Notes under the pieces: generated by a model
Seen by the model: the letters and a program-made list of their open reading frames with translations, nothing else
Databases searched by the model: none
What the model was told of the DNA's origin: nothing
Translations under genes and position numbers: made by a program
Assembly: GCA_044348005.1 (NCBI GenBank)
Contig: JBIKTR010000005.1
Coordinates: 77,910 to 141,909 of the forward strand
DNA from: JAJTHC01 sp044348005
Lineage (GTDB): Bacteria; Cyanobacteriota; Vampirovibrionia; Vampirovibrionales; JAJTHC01
Direction of reading: 5' to 3'
Length of the DNA stretch: 64,000 bases
In this document: positions 40,116-48,259 of the stretch, in pieces
How positions within the stretch are numbered: position 1 is the stretch's first letter
Layout of the letters: every line of letters begins with the position of its first letter

Positions 40116-42596
40116 ATGATTTTCAGTAACAAAAACGACGCCCCTTCTGTCGAAAAAAAGGTGAATACCTTGGCGCCCGCCTTTAGTTACCCTAGAGTCA
40201 AGCGCCAAGGCAAATCCATTTATACAGAAGACGCTTCTTTTTATGAAAATACGCTTGACACTGATCTGGAAGACGACTTTACAGAAGTTGAACCACCGCT
40301 AGACCTAAGGGTTGAAGCTCCTCCTTTAAATCTAAGTACTGAAAACTCAGAACTTTTCATTAAACCCAAGGTACAGCATTCACCTATTTTTGTTTTAGAA
40401 GATGAGTTAGATGAGAGTCCTGACCCCATCCAGCCTCTTTTTTTGCAAGACGCCAACCCCACCTTTGAACAGGCATCTTCGTTTTTAGATGCTTCTGCCA
40501 TTGAAACAAAAACGGACTTTTCTGCCACGACTCAAGAAGCAGATCCTTATTCACTAGATGAGGCGATTGCCAAATTGGTTGGGTTTGAGAAAAATGTTTC
40601 ACCAGAAGTACCTGATGAAATGCCCCCAACTGTTCTGAGTGAAATGCCCTCCCAATTTTCCAGTGAACCCCTAAGTCAAAGTGGGAATGAAGCCCCTTTT
40701 TCTGTTCCTAATACCTTCATAGAACGAGAAGTTGAGCCTGGCGCCAAAACAGTGCTAACCCAAGATGTTGAAGGCACCTTTGCTCAAATGGGGTTTGACA
40801 ACGAACCATTAACGACCCCTCACGTGACGAAACCCGCCCCTGAAAAACGATCCCCCAAGGAAGAACGCTCGTTTCAAGATCGTACCTTGGCCTTTGAAGA
40901 TGACGAGCACTATTATAATCCCCTAGCGATTGGGGAAGTTTTGCCCAGCTATAACCTTGCACAAACGCCAGTTGAAACCACCACACTGGATGTGTTTGAA
41001 GACTTGTACGAGGCCGACATAGATTTGCAAGAAAGTTTTGCCGTTGCCCAAAAAAGTACGGAAGCCTTAGAAACCCTTTTTAGCCCTAGCCTAGTGACCC
41101 CTGCTGTTGTTGAGACACCAGCCTTGGTAAGTAATGCGATAGAAACAGCACCCCTCGTGGAACAAGCCACTGGCGTTGAAGCCTTCGAACTTGAAGAAGT
41201 CGACCCACAGGAATCGCGGTGGACTTTGCTTGAAGAAGAGATCCCTTTTGCCTATAGTTCTGCTGAAGAACCCCCTTCTTTCAATGAACCTGCCCCTTAT
41301 GAACATTCTACAGTAGCACTGAATCACGAGTTAGACGCGTCATTGAATGCGTCTTTAGAAGACGTTTTTCTAGTGGATGATCAAGCCGAAGAGTTTTCTG
41401 AAACATTCGACTTACCTTCTCTAACGGTGCCGTCTGAGGCTCCTTCTAACGAAAATCCCTTTGATTTTTCACTCTTTTTGCAAGACAATCCTGAAGCGGA
41501 TTCTCCCATTGTATTTCAGCAAAGTACAGATGAAGAACGCGCGATTATGGCCTCTCAACCCTTCCTCGCTTCAGAAGAAGCCGATAGTTCAACTGAAATG
41601 TTTGAAGCAGTTCAACCCCTTGATTTTTCAATACAAAACCAATGGACTGTTGAAGACGAGGATGACTTACATTTAAACGTGGAGCCTTTTGTTTCATTTC
41701 AAGAAGAACCGAACGTTTTACTTGAAGAAGAACGTGTGGCTAACAGCAGTGAAAACCAAGCGGAACCAGTTACGGCGGATTTCGAGGTCGTTTCTAATAA
41801 AGACCCAGAACAAGACGCCCCCGCGGATAGTTTGCCAAATGACTTAGCGATAGGTCGTATTTCTGAAGACGACGGCTATGAAGAGAACGATCTTCTTGAA
41901 CGCTTGCTTCGAGAAGCCCATAGCGAAGAAACCTCCGTTCTAGACTTGTCCTTTCAAGATCTTCGCCAACTTGAAGAAGGCGAAGACCCCATCTCCTCCC
42001 CTGACGCTTCTAGCTATAGTTACTTTTCAGTTGAAAGCGACAACGTCGAAGAAGAGTCTACAGCTTTTTTAGATACCGGTGTGTTTATTACTTTGGAAGG
42101 CTTAGAAAACGACACTGCCCATGAATCAATTTCCATGAACTTAACACCCATACCCGCCACCCCAAAAAGTGATTCAACCCCTCAGCTCGTCCATTCCATG
42201 AATGCCGAAGATTCAGACGAGTTGGACGCCTTTTTAGAAGTCCCCAAAGCCAGTGAAGCCACTTTAGGGAAATATGCCACCTTGGCCTTAGAAGATTTAG
42301 AAGTGCTTGTTTCGCAACCCTTTCCTTGTGGTGAAAGTCACTTGTACTTGGTTCACGTGAATAGCGTGTATGCCATTATTGCGCTTAAGCATCATAAATA
42401 TGTGTTATTGCAAGCCTTTTCTAGCTTGCCTGAAGGCGTGGAACTAACAGGATCTACGGATGCCCCACAGGTCCAAGGCGACACGCTTCAACTCACCTGG
42501 AATGCGTCTAGTTTTCACGAACACATTTTTGACTTACAGTTTGGCAGCTGGCATGCCTTGATTGTAGAAGACGCCACACGCATTAACGTGCTATAG
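40116..42596 (+). CDS. very acidic low-complexity protein with small C-terminal domain
   Basis: 826 residues. Residues 1-710 are dominated by Glu, Asp, Ser, Pro and Phe without a fixed repeat, and are predicted to be intrinsically disordered. The last 105 residues (from about LALEDLEVLVSQPFPCGES) look folded, with beta strands HLYLVHVNSVYAIIALKH and DLQFGSWHALIVEDA. No signal peptide or membrane helix. TATAAT boxes at 40061-40066 and 40072-40077 and GGGAGC precede the ATG. The family is unknown. Acidic tails often bind basic proteins or act as entropic spacers. It overlaps the convergent YkgJ gene by 14 bases. Confidence 0.65.
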   Translation: MIFSNKNDAPSVEKKVNTLAPAFSYPRVKRQGKSIYTEDASFYENTLDTDLEDDFTEVEPPLDLRVEAPPLNLSTENSELFIKPKVQHSPIFVLEDELDESPDPIQPLFLQDANPTFEQASSFLDASAIETKTDFSATTQEADPYSLDEAIAKLVGFEKNVSPEVPDEMPPTVLSEMPSQFSSEPLSQSGNEAPFSVPNTFIEREVEPGAKTVLTQDVEGTFAQMGFDNEPLTTPHVTKPAPEKRSPKEERSFQDRTLAFEDDEHYYNPLAIGEVLPSYNLAQTPVETTTLDVFEDLYEADIDLQESFAVAQKSTEALETLFSPSLVTPAVVETPALVSNAIETAPLVEQATGVEAFELEEVDPQESRWTLLEEEIPFAYSSAEEPPSFNEPAPYEHSTVALNHELDASLNASLEDVFLVDDQAEEFSETFDLPSLTVPSEAPSNENPFDFSLFLQDNPEADSPIVFQQSTDEERAIMASQPFLASEEADSSTEMFEAVQPLDFSIQNQWTVEDEDDLHLNVEPFVSFQEEPNVLLEEERVANSSENQAEPVTADFEVVSNKDPEQDAPADSLPNDLAIGRISEDDGYEENDLLERLLREAHSEETSVLDLSFQDLRQLEEGEDPISSPDASSYSYFSVESDNVEEESTAFLDTGVFITLEGLENDTAHESISMNLTPIPATPKSDSTPQLVHSMNAEDSDELDAFLEVPKASEATLGKYATLALEDLEVLVSQPFPCGESHLYLVHVNSVYAIIALKHHKYVLLQAFSSLPEGVELTGSTDAPQVQGDTLQLTWNASSFHEHIFDLQFGSWHALIVEDATRINVL

Positions 42597-43101
42597 TGTT
42601 CGCTTTTTCAAGCACTTCTTTAAAGGGACGCAACGGCGTAAAGGTGAAACTACATTCACTCGGGAGCTTTGCCCCCATAAGGATGCCCGTTTCATTGGGG
42701 TAGCTTCTACAAAAAACAGGGCGCGCCTCGTAATCCATACACAAGTTGTCTTCCCCTAAATTATGGCACTTAAACACCAGCCCTGTTTCGGTTTCGTATT
42801 GGGCTTCAAAAAATCGGTATTCTTCGGGGTGCAGGGCCGCTAAGGCGTCAAACTCTTCCGCCGACTGAATCACCTGCTTGCCGTACGTCAAAAACAGATT
42901 CTTGCAACACGCCCCACACTGGTTGCAGGTGCCTGTGCGAACGGTGTACTGGCCCGTTTCTATCACTTCTTTGTAAGGCCACAAACGGTGCCGTACTTGA
43001 CGAGACCACTTCAACAACAGCGAAGAAAAGGGAATGCATCCGAGTACCGTAAGGTACAGCCGACTGCCAAAGCGTTTTTGGGGAAAAGAAGAGGATTGCA
43101 T
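42583..43101 (-). CDS. YkgJ-family cysteine-cluster protein
   Basis: 172 residues. The cysteine cluster CNQCGACCKNLF (about 58-69), then CHNLGEDNLCMDYEARPVFCRSYP (about 112-135), is the YkgJ (UPF0153) signature; members probably bind iron or zinc. A hydrophobic stretch (LYLTVLGCIPFSSLLL, about 15-30) may be a membrane segment or just buried core. GAGG precedes the ATG. Function of the family is not established. Confidence 0.85.
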   Translation of the reverse strand: MQSSSFPQKRFGSRLYLTVLGCIPFSSLLLKWSRQVRHRLWPYKEVIETGQYTVRTGTCNQCGACCKNLFLTYGKQVIQSAEEFDALAALHPEEYRFFEAQYETETGLVFKCHNLGEDNLCMDYEARPVFCRSYPNETGILMGAKLPSECSFTFTPLRPFKEVLEKANTIAR

Positions 43102-43151
43102 AGCCTCATTTTAAAAGAAGCGCCGTCGAAAGGCAAGGAACTTTATAGGTT

Positions 43152-43649
43152 TTAAGCTTTATAGATGTCTACCCTGCCTACGCCAGCCGAAAGTAGTCCA
43201 AGAGCTTTGGCGGCAGCCCTTGAAAGATCAATAATACGTCCACCAGAAAAGGGACCACGATCTGTGACCGTAACTTCGGCACTTTTCCCCTTATAGACTA
43301 CTCGTAGTTTTGTACCAAAAGCTAATGAAGGATGTGCACAAGTTAATTTATTTGGATCAAATATAGCTCCGCTGGCGGTTGGCCGACCCGCAAAGCGGTC
43401 ACCATTACCTCCATACCAAGACGCCTGACCTGTTTGATAGGGGATTTTTGGCGGGCGAGTCGTTACTCTTGTGCCAAAGAGATTAGGGTATCTATCACCA
43501 AACCCTGAAGAACCAACAGTAAAGGTATCACCCCCCCCCCCACCAAGAGGGGTTGCGGGGGCGTTAGTCGTGGCGGTGTTTGAGGAGGCTGGCTGAGGTC
43601 TTATGTTTCTCTCAAGCATTGCTTCTCTTCCTACAGCAAAAACCATCAT
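43152..43649 (-). CDS. rlpA: RlpA-like double-psi beta-barrel protein
   Basis: 165 residues. The double-psi beta-barrel (about 70-164) has ASWYG (76-80), RPTASGAIFD and the active-site TVTDRGPFSGGRIIDLS with Asp130. RlpA proteins cut glycan strands lacking peptides at the division site. There is no signal peptide or lipobox at this start (AAGGAG at good spacing), which is unusual for an envelope enzyme. Residues 36-40 are Gly5, coded by an 11-base G run (C11 at 43531-43541). A second G11 lies in the leader. Slippage would switch the enzyme off. Confidence 0.85.
   Translation of the reverse strand: MMVFAVGREAMLERNIRPQPASSNTATTNAPATPLGGGGGDTFTVGSSGFGDRYPNLFGTRVTTRPPKIPYQTGQASWYGGNGDRFAGRPTASGAIFDPNKLTCAHPSLAFGTKLRVVYKGKSAEVTVTDRGPFSGGRIIDLSRAAAKALGLLSAGVGRVDIYKA
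43531..43541 (-). repeat. C11/G11 homopolymer in rlpA
   Basis: Eleven C on the plus strand (G on the coding strand) in codons 36-40, upstream of the catalytic domain. Confidence 0.9.
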
Positions 43650-43675
43650 TCAATCGTCTCCTTCTGTGTGTGTTC

Positions 43676-43686
43676 GGGGGGGGGGG
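43676..43686 (-). repeat. G11 homopolymer in the rlpA leader
   Basis: Eleven G bases between the shared promoter element (43693-43710) and the ribosome site, flanked by GTGTGTGTTC. Length change could alter transcription or leader structure. Confidence 0.9.
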
Positions 43687-43692
43687 ATTTGA

Positions 43693-43721
43693 TGTCTTAA
43701 TAAAAACAATCATTCTTCACG
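43693..43721 (-). promoter_or_regulatory. upstream element shared with the gene at 7768
   Basis: TGTCTTAATAAAAACAAT (43693-43710), identical to 8677-8694, followed in both by a short spacer and a TCACG end. It lies 44 bases upstream of rlpA. Confidence 0.6.
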
Positions 43722-43772
43722 GATTGCCCGCTTTAAGAAAGCTTTAAGCTTTCAACCCTGCCCTATTTCTGC

Positions 43773-43778
43773 TATGCT
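43773..43778 (+). promoter_or_regulatory. -10 box suggesting leaderless transcription
   Basis: TATGCT ends seven bases before the ATG at 43785 and no ribosome binding site is visible, so the transcript may begin at or next to the start codon. Confidence 0.5.
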
Positions 43779-43784
43779 AAACCC

Positions 43785-45584
43785 ATGAAAAACACCCACC
43801 CACGCCCCCAACCGCTCGATGCACTAAGCACTCAGCATGCGGTGCAAGAACTGCATGCGCTATTTTGTGGGGCGAAGGTGCAAAAAATCAACCAATACAG
43901 CCCCACCGATTTTTCCTTCCATTTGTGGCAACCTAACCCCGAACGTCGCCCTGAACTAGAACGAGGCGTGTTATACATTTGCTTGCACAAGCAAACGCCC
44001 TTTTTCGCCTTGCTCACCCCCCTCGAACTGCAGGAACTCTTCCCCACCGCCACGTTTCAAAGCCCCCTGTTATTGAGCTTGCGTAAATACGTGCAAGGCA
44101 GTCGTTTAGAAAGCGCCCAAAGCATTAACGGAGAACCCGCCTTTCGCCTGGACTTTCACTACACCACGGAACTGGGCTTTCGCGCTTCGCTGACGCTTGT
44201 GGTGGAAATGATTGGCAAATATAGTAACGTCTTTTTACTAGAAGGTGAAACGCAAAAAGTGCTGAGCCTGCTTAATGTGGTGACCCCTGAACAAAGCCAG
44301 CTTCGCCCCCTTCAAGTGGGCAGTCCTTACCGCCTTCCGCCCCGTCCACAGGGCAAAACCCCTTGGGCGACCCTTGATTTGGCGGAATTGTGGCAACACA
44401 TCGACACCCCTTATTCGGCGGAACAGGCGTTTGAATCCATTAAAGCGGTGGGCTGGGGCATTGCCAAAACCATGGCCCTGCCCTTACTGGAACGAGTCGA
44501 TTGCTTTGACGACGCGCGTGAAGCGTTGCATCAGTGGCAGAAGCATACACAAGGGGTGCTGTTTTACGACGATGACGGCGCCTTGAAAGGCTTTCACGGG
44601 GTGAATTATACGGGGAAAGGCCAAGTCGTCGGTTCTTTTTTACAGGCCATTAGTGTGTATTATGCGTCATGCAAACGCCAGAAGTTGTGGGAAGACGCAC
44701 GTCAACACTTGCGTAAACCGCTCATGAAGAAGCTCTACCTGCTTGAAAAAGGCGTGGCGCAGTTAAACACCCGTGTGCTGAACCGTCAAACGCTAGAAGA
44801 ACTTCAAGCCAAGGGGGATGTGTTAATGACGCTGTATAGCATGCGTTATTTTACCCACGCCAAACCCTTTGAAAATATCTTTACGCCAGATGTTAATCCC
44901 CTCACGGGGCAAAGTGGCGAAGCGGTGGATGTAGACGTGAAAAAGACGTGGCTTGAAAATGCCCAAGCCTATTACCGTTTGGTGCAAAAGGCCAAGGGTC
45001 GGCAGGCGTTTGCGGAAGAAGAACGCTTGCGGTTGGAAAATGCCGTGGCGTTTTACAAATCTCTGGCCGTTTTGTTAGACAACGCCGAATCGAGGGAAGA
45101 TCTTCACGCCCTGCAAGTCGATTGGCAAGAAGCCGGCCTGCTTAAAGCGCCCTTATTGAAGGGACGTAAAGGCAAAGCCACGCCTAAAACGCTGGCAGAA
45201 GAGGCGGGGCTTTTAAAGCTCACGAGCCCAGAAGGCTTGGTGATTTGGGTAGGAAAAAGCAGTAAAGCCAACGGGCAGTTGATTCAGAAGCAGTTGCGCC
45301 CCAAAGATTGGTGGGTGCATGTAGCCGAAGGGTTGTCAGGGTCTCATGTGGTGGTGAAAGTGCATGGCACGCCGTGGGCGGATTCGCCAAGCTTGCCGTT
45401 GCCTACGTTGGCCATGGCAACGGCGTTGGCGGCATGGTATTCAGAAGCACGGCACAGTGTGAAAGTGCCTGTGTTGTACACGCGGGGCAAGTACGTTCGC
45501 CCCATTCCGCAGTCTTGGGCGGGGCATGTGAACTATTCGCATGAAACCGCGGTGGTCATCACCCCTCAAAAAGACGGCTTTTAG
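43785..45584 (+). CDS. NFACT-family protein (Rqc2/FbpA-like)
   Basis: 599 residues. NFACT proteins rescue stalled large ribosomal subunits and add C-terminal alanine tails (Rqc2/RqcH); older names are fibronectin-binding protein A. The NFACT-N domain spans about 10-190 (LDALSTQHAVQELHALFCGAKVQKI, LVVEMIGKYSNVFLL). A helix-hairpin-helix region (about 205-260, GWGIAKTMALPLLE), a coiled coil (about 300-450) and the C-terminal NFACT-R domain (about 480-590, DWWVHVAEGLSGSHVV) follow. All parts are present. Possibly leaderless. Confidence 0.92.
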   Translation: MKNTHPRPQPLDALSTQHAVQELHALFCGAKVQKINQYSPTDFSFHLWQPNPERRPELERGVLYICLHKQTPFFALLTPLELQELFPTATFQSPLLLSLRKYVQGSRLESAQSINGEPAFRLDFHYTTELGFRASLTLVVEMIGKYSNVFLLEGETQKVLSLLNVVTPEQSQLRPLQVGSPYRLPPRPQGKTPWATLDLAELWQHIDTPYSAEQAFESIKAVGWGIAKTMALPLLERVDCFDDAREALHQWQKHTQGVLFYDDDGALKGFHGVNYTGKGQVVGSFLQAISVYYASCKRQKLWEDARQHLRKPLMKKLYLLEKGVAQLNTRVLNRQTLEELQAKGDVLMTLYSMRYFTHAKPFENIFTPDVNPLTGQSGEAVDVDVKKTWLENAQAYYRLVQKAKGRQAFAEEERLRLENAVAFYKSLAVLLDNAESREDLHALQVDWQEAGLLKAPLLKGRKGKATPKTLAEEAGLLKLTSPEGLVIWVGKSSKANGQLIQKQLRPKDWWVHVAEGLSGSHVVVKVHGTPWADSPSLPLPTLAMATALAAWYSEARHSVKVPVLYTRGKYVRPIPQSWAGHVNYSHETAVVITPQKDGF

Positions 45585-45675
45585 GCGCTTAAACGTTCCA
45601 CACGGCGTTGGTAAACACCCCCTAAAAAGCACCCGAACGGCTTGAGCGCTTGATTCAAGTGGCTCATTTTCAAGA

Positions 45676-45704
45676 TTGGCATATTCTGCTTGAAGTGCTT
45701 TAAT
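45676..45704 (+). promoter_or_regulatory. pheT promoter
   Basis: TTGGCA (45676-45681), 17 bases, TTTAAT (45699-45704). Confidence 0.6.
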
Positions 45705-45739
45705 AGAAGAAACCGTGATTTTTTGTGAAGGATGCCCCC

Positions 45740-48259
45740 ATGAAAGTTTCTACCACTTGGTTAAATGACTACATTGCAATCAGTGATTTAACACCCCAAA
45801 CCCTCGCCGATGCCCTAACCAACGCCGGCCTTGAAGTCGAAGGGGCGATTGAAGAAACGGGCGTAAAGTTTAAGAACGTGGTTGTGGCAAAAGTCGTGGG
45901 CATTGAACCACACCCCAATGCGGACAAATTACGTTTGGTGAACGTTGAAGCGGGCCCAAAACAGCAAAAAACTCAAGTGGTGTGTGGGGCGCCTAACGTG
46001 GCTGTAGGGCAGTTGATAGCGTTTGCCCTCAATGGTGCCACCGTGTTTAGTTACAAAAAAAATGAATGGTTTACGCTTGCGCCTGCCGTTATTCGAAGCG
46101 TGCCTAGTGAAGGGATGATCTGTTCGCTGGACGAGTTGGCGTTGAGCCATGCGTATTCGCAATCAGACGGGGGCATTTGGGTCTTAAATGACCTGTTGGG
46201 TGATGAGGCCGTTGGGCAAGCCCTTGAAAAAGCCTTGGGCTTAGACGCTGAAACCGACGCGATTTTAGAAACCGCCCCCACCGCCAATCGTGGAGATTGG
46301 ATGAGTTACCTGGGGGTGGCTCGGGAGCTTTCAGCCTTGTTTGAACGCCCCCTACACGCGATTCATTCCCTTGAAAAGGGGTCTTTGGACGCGGTGCTTT
46401 CTCAAGCCACAAGCCCCATTCAAGTGCAATTAAATGACACAAACATCTGCCCCTATTACATCGGGGCGAGTTTGACTCACGTCAACGTCGCGCCTTCGCC
46501 CGCGTGGTTGGTGCAACGCCTAGAAGCGTCAGGCATTCGCAGTATTAACAACGTGGTGGACATTACCAATTTTGTGATGCTTGAAATGGGCCAACCGCTC
46601 CATGCGTTTGACGCCCAAAAGCTCGGTGCAACGGGTGTTGTCGGGGTGCGTCGAGCTAAAGACGCTGAAACGCTCCACGCCCTTGATGAAGTCACCTACT
46701 CCCTTAACGAAGAAAACGTCGTTGTGACGTTTAACGACTCGCCCGTGGCGTTGGCTGGTGTGATGGGGGGGCAATCCACCTGTATTGAAGATTCTACCAC
46801 TGAAGTGTTTTTAGAAGCCGCGTTTTTCCCTAGTGCCAGTACGCGAAGATCCGCGCGGCAGGCGGGCATTCGCACCGAAAGTTCGGCCCGCTTTGAACGG
46901 GGCATTGATGAAGGGGGCGTCAAGCAAGCGTTTGCACGAGCCCTTTACTTACTAGAAACCATCGCAGGCGCAACCCTTCAAAGCGTCTGTGAATCAGGGC
47001 CTTATGAAGTGGAAGCCGCCACCGTGGCGTTGAATTTGACGCATTTAGAAAAGGTCATCGGCAAGCGATATGACGCCACTCACGTAAAGGCTTGCTTGAA
47101 CCGTCTAGGGTTTGGCGTGGCCGTTGAGCCCGCCCATGACCCAGAAACGCTCGAGGTGACGGTGCCTTCCTTTCGCCAGCGAGATGTGCAACAACCCATT
47201 GATTTAATTGAAGAAGTGGTTCGCATTGCGGGCTATAACGCCATTGAAGCGACCTTCCCCCCCAGCCAGCAACAGGTAACAAGCACCTTGCGTCGACGCA
47301 TTTTGCAGGAACTGCGTCACACGCTAACAGGGGTAGGGCTCAATGAAGCCATGACCACGAGTCTCGTGGGGCAAGCGTTGCTTGAACGAGTGGGGGCGAG
47401 TTTTGAAGAATCACAAGCCGTAAAATTGCTCAATTCGCATTCTTCAGAACATACGTTAATGCGTCAAAGTGTGTTGCCCACTTTGTTGGATGCCTGCTTG
47501 ACGAACATTCAGCAAGGGACGCCCGCATTTAATGCCTTTGAACTGGGGCGTGCCTATTTTAAGCGGGGCAAATCGAGCTTTAAAAACACTGGCGTGCAAG
47601 AAAAGTTGAATCTTGCCGTCATTCTTTGCGAGCAGGAAGCCCCGACCTCATGGATCAAATCTCCTTCGCCAGATTTTTACACGCTGAAAGGCGTGCTAGA
47701 ATCGCTGCTTGATCGTTTTGCTTTAAGAGATGCCGTCACTTTTTCGCCCAATACTCACGATGCCATGTTCCACCCAGGGCGCTCTGCCAGCGCCAGCTTT
47801 ACGGCGAATTCTAAGGCGTTTGCAAGCTTAGGGCAGTTACACCCGTCGATTCAAAAGCGCTTGAAGTTGAAAGCCCCTGTTTATATGATGGAAGTGGATT
47901 TAGATCTCTTTATTAAAACCGTCGAACAAGCCGAAGCCAGTCAAAACAAAGGCTTGCCTGAAGTGATTCAACTGTCCCCCTTTCCTGAAATGGAACGAGA
48001 CTTGGCCTTGGTTGCTGAACAAGGGTTGTCTCATCAAGCGATCGTTAGCCGACTGCAAGGCTTGGCGTATGACACCTTACAGTCGGTGGATGTGTTTGAC
48101 GAGTACCAAGGTTCAGGCATTGAGCCGGGGCATCGGAGTTTGGCGTTTCGCTTGATTTGGCAAGCCCCCGATCGCACCTTGACGGACAAGGAAGTGGATG
48201 CGGCGATGTCTGCCATTCGTGAAGACTTGGTGGCCCACCTAGGCGTTAGCCTACGTTAA
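45740..48259 (+). CDS. pheT: phenylalanyl-tRNA synthetase beta subunit
   Basis: 839 residues from the ATG at 45740, which has GAAGGA seven bases upstream; a GTG at 45725 overlaps that site. Partner of PheS in the alpha2-beta2 enzyme that charges tRNA-Phe. The N-terminal tRNA-binding OB fold (about 40-155, AKVVGIEPHPNADKLRLVNV), the B3/B4 editing domain (NNVVDITNFVMLEMGQPLHAFD), the B5 domain and the C-terminal anticodon-binding domain (FPEMERDLALV onward) are all visible. pheS is not adjacent. Convergent with and four bases overlapping the next gene. Confidence 0.96.
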   Translation: MKVSTTWLNDYIAISDLTPQTLADALTNAGLEVEGAIEETGVKFKNVVVAKVVGIEPHPNADKLRLVNVEAGPKQQKTQVVCGAPNVAVGQLIAFALNGATVFSYKKNEWFTLAPAVIRSVPSEGMICSLDELALSHAYSQSDGGIWVLNDLLGDEAVGQALEKALGLDAETDAILETAPTANRGDWMSYLGVARELSALFERPLHAIHSLEKGSLDAVLSQATSPIQVQLNDTNICPYYIGASLTHVNVAPSPAWLVQRLEASGIRSINNVVDITNFVMLEMGQPLHAFDAQKLGATGVVGVRRAKDAETLHALDEVTYSLNEENVVVTFNDSPVALAGVMGGQSTCIEDSTTEVFLEAAFFPSASTRRSARQAGIRTESSARFERGIDEGGVKQAFARALYLLETIAGATLQSVCESGPYEVEAATVALNLTHLEKVIGKRYDATHVKACLNRLGFGVAVEPAHDPETLEVTVPSFRQRDVQQPIDLIEEVVRIAGYNAIEATFPPSQQQVTSTLRRRILQELRHTLTGVGLNEAMTTSLVGQALLERVGASFEESQAVKLLNSHSSEHTLMRQSVLPTLLDACLTNIQQGTPAFNAFELGRAYFKRGKSSFKNTGVQEKLNLAVILCEQEAPTSWIKSPSPDFYTLKGVLESLLDRFALRDAVTFSPNTHDAMFHPGRSASASFTANSKAFASLGQLHPSIQKRLKLKAPVYMMEVDLDLFIKTVEQAEASQNKGLPEVIQLSPFPEMERDLALVAEQGLSHQAIVSRLQGLAYDTLQSVDVFDEYQGSGIEPGHRSLAFRLIWQAPDRTLTDKEVDAAMSAIREDLVAHLGVSLR

